DNA of 64,000 nt from CAYSLU01 sp964431965 (GTDB taxonomy: Bacteria > Verrucomicrobiota > Kiritimatiellia > CAIKKV01 > CAYSLU01): the NCBI GenBank assembly GCA_964431965.1, contig CAYSLU010000007.1, forward strand, positions 17,642-81,641, in the 5' to 3' direction. Each line of letters begins with the position of its first letter. Positions within the stretch are counted from its first letter, which is position 1. Below are positions 59,189-64,000 of this stretch, piece by piece. The translations under genes were made by a program, and so were the position numbers. The notes beneath the pieces were generated by a model. It saw only the letters and a program-made list of their open reading frames with translations. It did not search any database and was not told where the DNA came from.

Positions 59189-61530
59189 GCGCTACCCGCC
59201 GACACGACCCGCGCCACGGGAGGGCGGCGGATCGCCAGACCGAACTCCCGGGCGCGGGAGGAATCGAACGCTCCGCGCTGCAGCGTCAGGCTGTACCGCC
59301 ACTCCAGCATCCCTCCCTGCTCCGCCGGAAAGTTCGTGAACCAGTAGTTGTTGAACACCCAGGACATGATCACGCCGCCGAAGGGAGGCATGCGCTCCAT
59401 CCACTGGCCGGTGTTGATGCCCCCCACCTGAACCAGCGGCACGTCCGGCGACGCCACCACCACGGTGTGCGCCCCTCCGGCCACCGCAAACCAGTCCTGG
59501 ATGCCATGCCAGTCGGTCGCGGTGCCCGGCACTTGATCCACGCCCGGCCGCATCGGTCCGCCGGGGATGTCCAGCCACGCCTCGGCTGGCCCGGCCCCCA
59601 GCGGGAAGGCGACGTAGAGCGCCTCCGCCTCACGTTCCGGGCTCTTCTCCATCCGGTACAGGAGGTCCAGCCGCGGAAGATCGTCGTAGACGATGGCGTC
59701 CACAGTCATCGATCGGACGCTCCCCACGCCCGCGCGAGCGGCCAGCCGAACGCCGGCGCCGAACGGGAGCGCGAGAGGCTCCGCCGGCCCGAACGTGATC
59801 CGCGTCCGCTCGAGCGGGGCATCGCGCCGGATGCCTCCGGACCAGCTCGCGAGGCGCGACCGCCCATCCGGGCCGGGGATCCGCTCGTGCACGGCTTCGC
59901 CCAGGAGCCAGCCGACGTCCGGGCGCACCCACTCCGCGCCGGAGGCCGCATCGCGAACGGAACGGATCCCGCCGCCGGCCGGGTCGAGCGCGACGCGCAG
60001 CCACGGGCTCTCGACGAAGCCCGCGCCGCACCGCGAGCGAACGGCCGGGTCCGCCTCGCCCGCCGCCACGCGATAGGCGCGGAACCCCCGCCCCGGCAGC
60101 CCCCGCGCGATGAAGCGAACCCGCTGGGCCGGCCGACGCGCCGAGTCGGCGATCGCCGGTGAGCGCGCCACGGGCACGCGCACCCCGCTCTCGGCATCGA
60201 CCAGGTGAAACGCCGGTCCGGCCGCCGTGCGCGCCGGCGCCGGCACCCACGACTCCGTCGCCATGCCGATATCCGCATCCGGAACCAGCAGCTCGGCGCA
60301 TTCGTCGCTCGTCCAGTCGAGGGGGTTGAACACCAGGATCGAGGGGCCGGCCGACGGGCGACAGCCAGCTTCCTCCGCGAGCTGATCGCGGACCAGGCTC
60401 TCGGCCTCCGCCGCGGCCGCATAGGCGAAGGCCGCCTTGGCCGTCCACTGGGCGCGGCTTTCCGTGGCGTCGGGGTCGTCGGTGCTGCACCACGCGCCCC
60501 ACGTGTGCTCGCAGAAGAGCGCCGCGTTCTCCCGGGCCTCCGCCAGCCGCTCGGGATCGAGCGCTCCCCCGCGGGCGGCTGCGAGGATGCGGGCCGTCGC
60601 CAGGTTCGCCTGCGCGCGGCGCACCAGCGCGGACTCGCGCAGGGCCGTTCCGTTCCCGTCCGCCCACCAGTCGGGCCACCCGGCCCGGTGCTCGGCGAAC
60701 GGCCGGGGCCAGTTGGCCGCCAGCCAGTCGGACCACTCCCGGGACGTGCAGAGCACAAGCCGCGGGTTCCGCTGCTCGGCGTTCCACTGCCGCACCCGGT
60801 CGCACAGCCACAGGCCGGGCGGCGCGTTGTCGTGCGCCCGCCCCTGCACGCGGAGCGCGATCGCCTCCGCCGGATAGCCGTCGGCCTCGCGCCGCCGCAG
60901 ATACTCGATCAGGCCCTGGCCCGGCGCACCCGCGTCTCCAAGCAGACCGTTGGCGCGCATATACCCGTCCGAGTGCCAGTGCAGCACCTCGCCGCCCGCC
61001 GGGCCGACCCAGCGGAACGGCCGCGGACAGGGACGCACGGCCACCGCGCGGGTCGCGTTGATCCCGGTATCGAAGAACCGAACGCCGCGCCGGGCCAGCA
61101 TGTCGGCCAGGCCCCATGCCCAGCCGTTCACGTCGTCGTTCATCGCCGTCGTCACGCGGAAGTCGTGACGGCGGCCGAGCCCGACCGCGTAGTCCGTCGT
61201 CGCCTCCAAAAGCTCGGCCCCGAACAGATCCGTGAGCTGCACGTACAGAGCGGTCACCTCGATGCGGCCCTCGCGGACGCGGCGAAAGAACTCCTCCGCC
61301 CGCTCCGGGTAGCGCGCCAGGAATCGCTGCACGGTCCACGACACCTCGCAGGTCCAGCAGAAGCGCTCGCCCGGCGGCAGGCTGTCCGTGGCGGAGCAGA
61401 AGTCGAGCGCCTGCGCGATAAACTCCGCATGCCGCCGGCTGACGACCGCCTGCGGCTCCGTGTAGCCGATGTCGACGTGCGTGTGGTGGACCAGGAACAC
61501 GGTCCACGGCCGGCTCAACTCATCTGCCAT
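59173..61530 (-). CDS. GH38-like glycoside hydrolase (alpha-mannosidase-type), N-terminal core
   Basis: 785 aa, no signal peptide, so probably cytoplasmic. The N-terminal active-site motif HHTHVDIGYTEPQ (His16, His18, Asp20) is the HxHxD zinc site of GH38. The nucleophile region appears as TTAMNDDVNGWAWGL (Asp136/137 region) rather than the classical WxIDPFGHS. The long C-terminal part contains beta-rich GH38-like domains. Length matches bacterial GH38 members at the low end. It would cleave alpha-linked sugars taken up by the cell. Substrate inferred. Confidence 0.68.
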   Translation of the reverse strand: MADELSRPWTVFLVHHTHVDIGYTEPQAVVSRRHAEFIAQALDFCSATDSLPPGERFCWTCEVSWTVQRFLARYPERAEEFFRRVREGRIEVTALYVQLTDLFGAELLEATTDYAVGLGRRHDFRVTTAMNDDVNGWAWGLADMLARRGVRFFDTGINATRAVAVRPCPRPFRWVGPAGGEVLHWHSDGYMRANGLLGDAGAPGQGLIEYLRRREADGYPAEAIALRVQGRAHDNAPPGLWLCDRVRQWNAEQRNPRLVLCTSREWSDWLAANWPRPFAEHRAGWPDWWADGNGTALRESALVRRAQANLATARILAAARGGALDPERLAEARENAALFCEHTWGAWCSTDDPDATESRAQWTAKAAFAYAAAAEAESLVRDQLAEEAGCRPSAGPSILVFNPLDWTSDECAELLVPDADIGMATESWVPAPARTAAGPAFHLVDAESGVRVPVARSPAIADSARRPAQRVRFIARGLPGRGFRAYRVAAGEADPAVRSRCGAGFVESPWLRVALDPAGGGIRSVRDAASGAEWVRPDVGWLLGEAVHERIPGPDGRSRLASWSGGIRRDAPLERTRITFGPAEPLALPFGAGVRLAARAGVGSVRSMTVDAIVYDDLPRLDLLYRMEKSPEREAEALYVAFPLGAGPAEAWLDIPGGPMRPGVDQVPGTATDWHGIQDWFAVAGGAHTVVVASPDVPLVQVGGINTGQWMERMPPFGGVIMSWVFNNYWFTNFPAEQGGMLEWRYSLTLQRGAFDSSRAREFGLAIRRPPVARVVSAGSAQRAG

Positions 61531-61562
61531 GGTGCGCCCTCCGGAGCCGGCGGGTCAGCCGA

Positions 61563-63374
61563 TCACGAGGCAGCCTGCCGGCGCACGCGTTTCCGTTCGT
61601 TCTCGCTGAGGAGCCTTTTCCGCAGGCGGATGTGCAGCGGGGTGACTTCGACCAGTTCGTCTGCGGCGATGTACTCGATGGCATCCTCGAGGCTCATCTG
61701 GACGGCTGGCGCAATGACCAGGTTCCGGTCGCGGATCTGGGACCGTACGTTGGTGAACGGCTTGCTCTTCTGGATGTTCACCACCAAGTCCGTGTCCAGG
61801 CAGTGTTCGCCCACGATCATGCCCTCGTAGCATTCGCGGCCGGGCTCCACGAAGAGAAACCCGCGCGCCTGCAGGCCGTCCAACGCGAAGGAAGCAGCCT
61901 TGCCATTGGCCATGCTGACCATCGCGCCCTTGTTGCGCTGGCTAAACTCGCCCTTGGCCGGCGCATAGTGGAGGAAGCTGTGGAAGACGATGGCTTCGCC
62001 GGCCGTGACCGTCATCAGCTTGCTGCGCAGCCCGATGGTGCCCCGCGTGGGAATGTGGAACTCCTGCACCTTCCGGTCGCCCTCCTGGCTGACGCGCACG
62101 AGTTCGCCCCGACGCGCGCCCACCAGCTCGATGACTTTGCCGGCATACACCGCGGGCACGTCGACCATCAGCAGCTCGACGGGCTCGTGCCGCTCGCCAT
62201 CCACGTCCTTGAAGATCACGCGGGGCTGCGCCACGGTCATCTCGAAGCCTTCGCGGCGCATGTTCTCGATCAGGATGGACAGATGCAGGACGCCGCGCCC
62301 GCTCACCTTGAACGAGTCGCCGTCCATCTCCTCCACGCGCAGGGCGACGTCGCGCTTGGCCTCCAGCAGCAGCCGCTGCCGCAGGTGCCGGCTGGTGCAG
62401 AAGGTGCTGTCCTGGCCGAAGAAGGGCGAGTCATTGACGCGGAACAGGATGGACAGCGTCGGCTCGTCCATGAGGATGGGCGGCAGGATCTGCGGCTGCG
62501 CGGCGTCCGAGAGGGTATCGCCGATATCGATGTCGGTGATGCCGACCACGGCGCACAAGTCGCCGCACGTCACCTGCTCCACCGATCGGCGCCCCAGGCC
62601 CTCAAAGACCCAGAGCTGCTTGAGCTGCGCGGGGTTGACGGCCCCGTTGTGCGTCATGTGGACGACCGGCGACTTCAAGTCCAGGGTCCCTCGATAGACG
62701 CGGCCGATGCCGATGCGCCCGACGTAGTCGGAGTGCTCGATGGAGGCCACCTGCATTTGCACAGGCCCCTCCTGCATGGGCGGCGCCGGGACATGCTCCA
62801 GGATCGCATCCATCAGCGGGACCACGGAGGAGCGCTCGCCCTCCATGGAGGCAGAGACCCAGCCGTCACGCCCGCTGGCGTAGAGCACCGGAAAATCGAG
62901 TTGGTCGTCGCTGGCCCCCAGTGCGGCAAAGAGATCGAACACTTTGTCCAGCACGGCATGCGGGCGCGCTTCGGCCTTGTCCATCTTGTTGAGGATCACA
63001 AGGCACTTGAGCCCCAGTTCCAGGGCCTTGGCCAGCACGAAGCGCGTCTGGGGCATGGGGCCGTCGGCGGCGTCGACGAGCAGCAGGGCGCCGTCGGCCA
63101 GGTTCAGCACACGCTCGACCTGGCCGCCGAAGTCGCTGTGGCCGGGGGTGTCGATGATGTTGATCTTGGTGCCGCGGTACTGGACGCTGACGTTCTTGGC
63201 CAGGATCGTGATGCCGCGCTCGCGCTCGAGATCGTTGCTGTCGAGGAAGCACTCGCGGAACTCATCCTTCTTGTCGAACAGCTTGGACTGCTTGAGAATC
63301 TCGTCCACCAGCGTCGTCTTCCCGTGATCGACGTGCGCAATGATGGCGATATTTCTGAGGTCTTGGTCGGACAT
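61563..63374 (-). CDS. typA: Ribosome-associated GTPase TypA/BipA
   Basis: 603 aa, full length. AGGAG 6 nt before the ATG. GTPase motifs: AHVDHGKT (G1, residues 13-20), the switch region RGITI, DTPGHSDFGG (G3) and NKMDKAEA (G4). Domains: G domain, EF-Tu-like domain II, then EF-G-like III and V domains and the TypA C-terminal domain (LLSENERKR at the end). It associates with ribosomes and affects stress and cold adaptation. A candidate promoter (TTGATC-17-CATTCT) overlaps the transposase relic upstream. Confidence 0.97.
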   Translation of the reverse strand: MSDQDLRNIAIIAHVDHGKTTLVDEILKQSKLFDKKDEFRECFLDSNDLERERGITILAKNVSVQYRGTKINIIDTPGHSDFGGQVERVLNLADGALLLVDAADGPMPQTRFVLAKALELGLKCLVILNKMDKAEARPHAVLDKVFDLFAALGASDDQLDFPVLYASGRDGWVSASMEGERSSVVPLMDAILEHVPAPPMQEGPVQMQVASIEHSDYVGRIGIGRVYRGTLDLKSPVVHMTHNGAVNPAQLKQLWVFEGLGRRSVEQVTCGDLCAVVGITDIDIGDTLSDAAQPQILPPILMDEPTLSILFRVNDSPFFGQDSTFCTSRHLRQRLLLEAKRDVALRVEEMDGDSFKVSGRGVLHLSILIENMRREGFEMTVAQPRVIFKDVDGERHEPVELLMVDVPAVYAGKVIELVGARRGELVRVSQEGDRKVQEFHIPTRGTIGLRSKLMTVTAGEAIVFHSFLHYAPAKGEFSQRNKGAMVSMANGKAASFALDGLQARGFLFVEPGRECYEGMIVGEHCLDTDLVVNIQKSKPFTNVRSQIRDRNLVIAPAVQMSLEDAIEYIAADELVEVTPLHIRLRKRLLSENERKRVRRQAAS

Positions 63375-63402
63375 TTGGGCTCCTGATCGGCGAGGGGGAC
63401 TG

Positions 63403-63431
63403 AGAATGCGCCCAATCCTCCCAAAGATCAA
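63403..63431 (-). promoter_or_regulatory. Weak promoter candidate for typA
   Basis: TTGATC, 17 nt, CATTCT on the minus strand. Its -35 overlaps the stop codon region of the transposase relic. Confidence 0.3.
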
Positions 63432-63844
63432 GCACGCAACGCCCCCTTTGGGGACTCGTCATTCGCCAGTTGCATCAGCGTGGCCTGCATGTCGCGGAGC
63501 GCTTCCGCCTCCAGCCACGCCGGGCATGCGGCATACCCCGCCTACGCCCGGCAGGAACTCCATCCGTACGCCCGTAGGCGTGCCAACCGCTCCGCCACCT
63601 GCGCCGTCGGCACCCGCCAGCCTTTCGCCTCCACGACTCTCCCGCGCTTGTCCGGCCCCAGCCCGGCGATCCGCAGGGGTTCAATAGGCTTTCACCCGAA
63701 CACGGAATCGTTCCGGCAGCACGGCCGGGAGTCCCAAGAGATGATCCCGATCCCGCACATCGCCGAAGATCGCCCGCCGCTCGTTCCCTCGCCCGTATAC
63801 GTGAACCACCCGTTTGCGACCGCTCGTCTCAGGGGTCTTGCCAT
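63428..63844 (-). pseudogene. Broken REP-associated tyrosine transposase (RAYT/Y1_Tnp)
   Basis: An N-terminal piece begins MARPLRRAVANGWF at 63844. A single missing base near 63803 shifts frame into VHVYGRGNERRAIFGDVRDRDHLLG, the RAYT N-terminal signature. This runs to a stop at 63681-63683 right after VRVKAY. The central HUH region (MPNHYHLL type) with the catalytic Tyr is missing. The C-terminal portion resumes downstream with PLRIAGLGPDKRGR and YGWSSCRA-stop-AGYAACPAWLEAEALRDMQA, matching the usual 'WSSYRAYAG...PAWL' end of RAYTs. An in-frame TAG replaces a Tyr codon there. So: one frameshift, one internal deletion, at least one nonsense codon. Non-functional. Confidence 0.8.
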
Positions 63845-64000
63845 GATCGGTACTTCCATGGAAGAGCGGTGCGGCGCCGAGCCGTGCCCATGGGCAGACA
63901 ACCGACACGCCCCTTGATCGGCCGAAGGCTTGGACGAGGATCAGGTACCGCCCTTTGACCTTGCGACAGCAGGCGGGCTCCTATATACAACTGCGAACGC
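63845..64000. other. Right-edge non-coding stretch
   Basis: No supported gene. The open frames here are short and shadow the transposase remnant. A possible promoter reading out of the window lies at 63961-63989. Confidence 0.5.
63961..63989 (+). promoter_or_regulatory. Promoter candidate at the right edge
   Basis: TTGCGA, 17 nt, TATACA, with nothing downstream in the window. It may serve a gene beyond base 64000. Confidence 0.35.

Noticed and set aside
1..64000. CRISPR arrays, tRNA and rRNA genes
   Set aside because: No spaced direct-repeat array and no rRNA-like stretch was seen; I found no cloverleaf-like tRNA in the intergenic gaps, although a covariance-model scan was not possible.

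Overview
This is a 64 kb stretch of G+C-rich bacterial DNA, densely coded on both strands, with Gram-negative envelope genes throughout: a Wza-type export lipoprotein, an OmpA-family protein, ExbB/ExbD, LPS-kinase-like and heptosyltransferase-like proteins, lipoproteins and Tat/Sec-exported amidases. The many large secreted or TPR proteins, the DUF7901-like surface protein, the alpha/alpha-toroid protein with a TonB-like N-terminus, and the style of the glycosyltransferase-39 and radical-SAM genes resemble the PVC superphylum (Kiritimatiellota, Lentisphaerota or Verrucomicrobiota). That placement is inferred from gene content only. No rRNA, tRNA or CRISPR array was seen.

Layout. (1) 1-5640, + strand: an NfrB-NfrA-DUF4434 glycan synthesis and secretion operon. 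Its synthase carries two C-terminal MshEN-type (c-di-GMP-binding) domains. A triple-repeat secreted protein follows (5893-8298). (2) 8303-32382, mostly - strand: an ADP-forming acyl-CoA synthetase, then a large exopolysaccharide locus. This includes a short unit (GT2, epimerase, cupin), a ten-gene unit from wza and a Wzz/tyrosine-kinase fusion down to a URO-D family protein, and a block with a GT39, a UDP-galactopyranose-mutase-like flavoprotein, GT2s and a GT4. (3) 32536-36487: an OmpA-family porin, a second O-antigen-ligase-like protein and a heptosyltransferase. (4) 36623-42581: housekeeping and cell-wall genes (LysM lipoprotein, nrdR, a hypothetical, a Tat-exported amidase, purC, a Nudix protein, a WaaP-like kinase, an AmiC-like amidase). 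(5) 42721-53528: TPR proteins and an ExbB-ExbD-ExbD motor block, next to two large periplasmic TPR proteins and a TonB-like protein fused to a squalene-cyclase-type toroid. A zinc-ribbon/GspG-like protein lies between them on the other strand. (6) 53932-63374: cyclophilin, a Gfo/Idh/MocA oxidoreductase, an APC-type permease coupled to a YdjY-like protein, a GH38-like glycosidase and typA. (7) 63428-63844: a broken REP-associated tyrosine transposase (RAYT).

Promoters follow a plain sigma-70 pattern (TTGnnn, 16-18 nt, TATnnT). I found good candidates before nrdR, the LysM gene, ompA, the acyl-CoA synthetase, exbB, the large TPR gene and ppi. A repeat of about 108 bp with two hairpins occurs twice in opposite orientations (26616-26723 and 53745-53854). 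It looks like a REP/BIME-type element and may be connected with the RAYT relic.

The most interesting systems are the c-di-GMP-responsive NfrBA-type glycan machine and the ExbBD/TPR/TonB-toroid envelope apparatus. The exopolysaccharide locus shows a co-polymerase, an exporter, two polymerase/ligase candidates and many transferases. It shows no recognisable Wzx flippase or initiating sugar-phosphate transferase.
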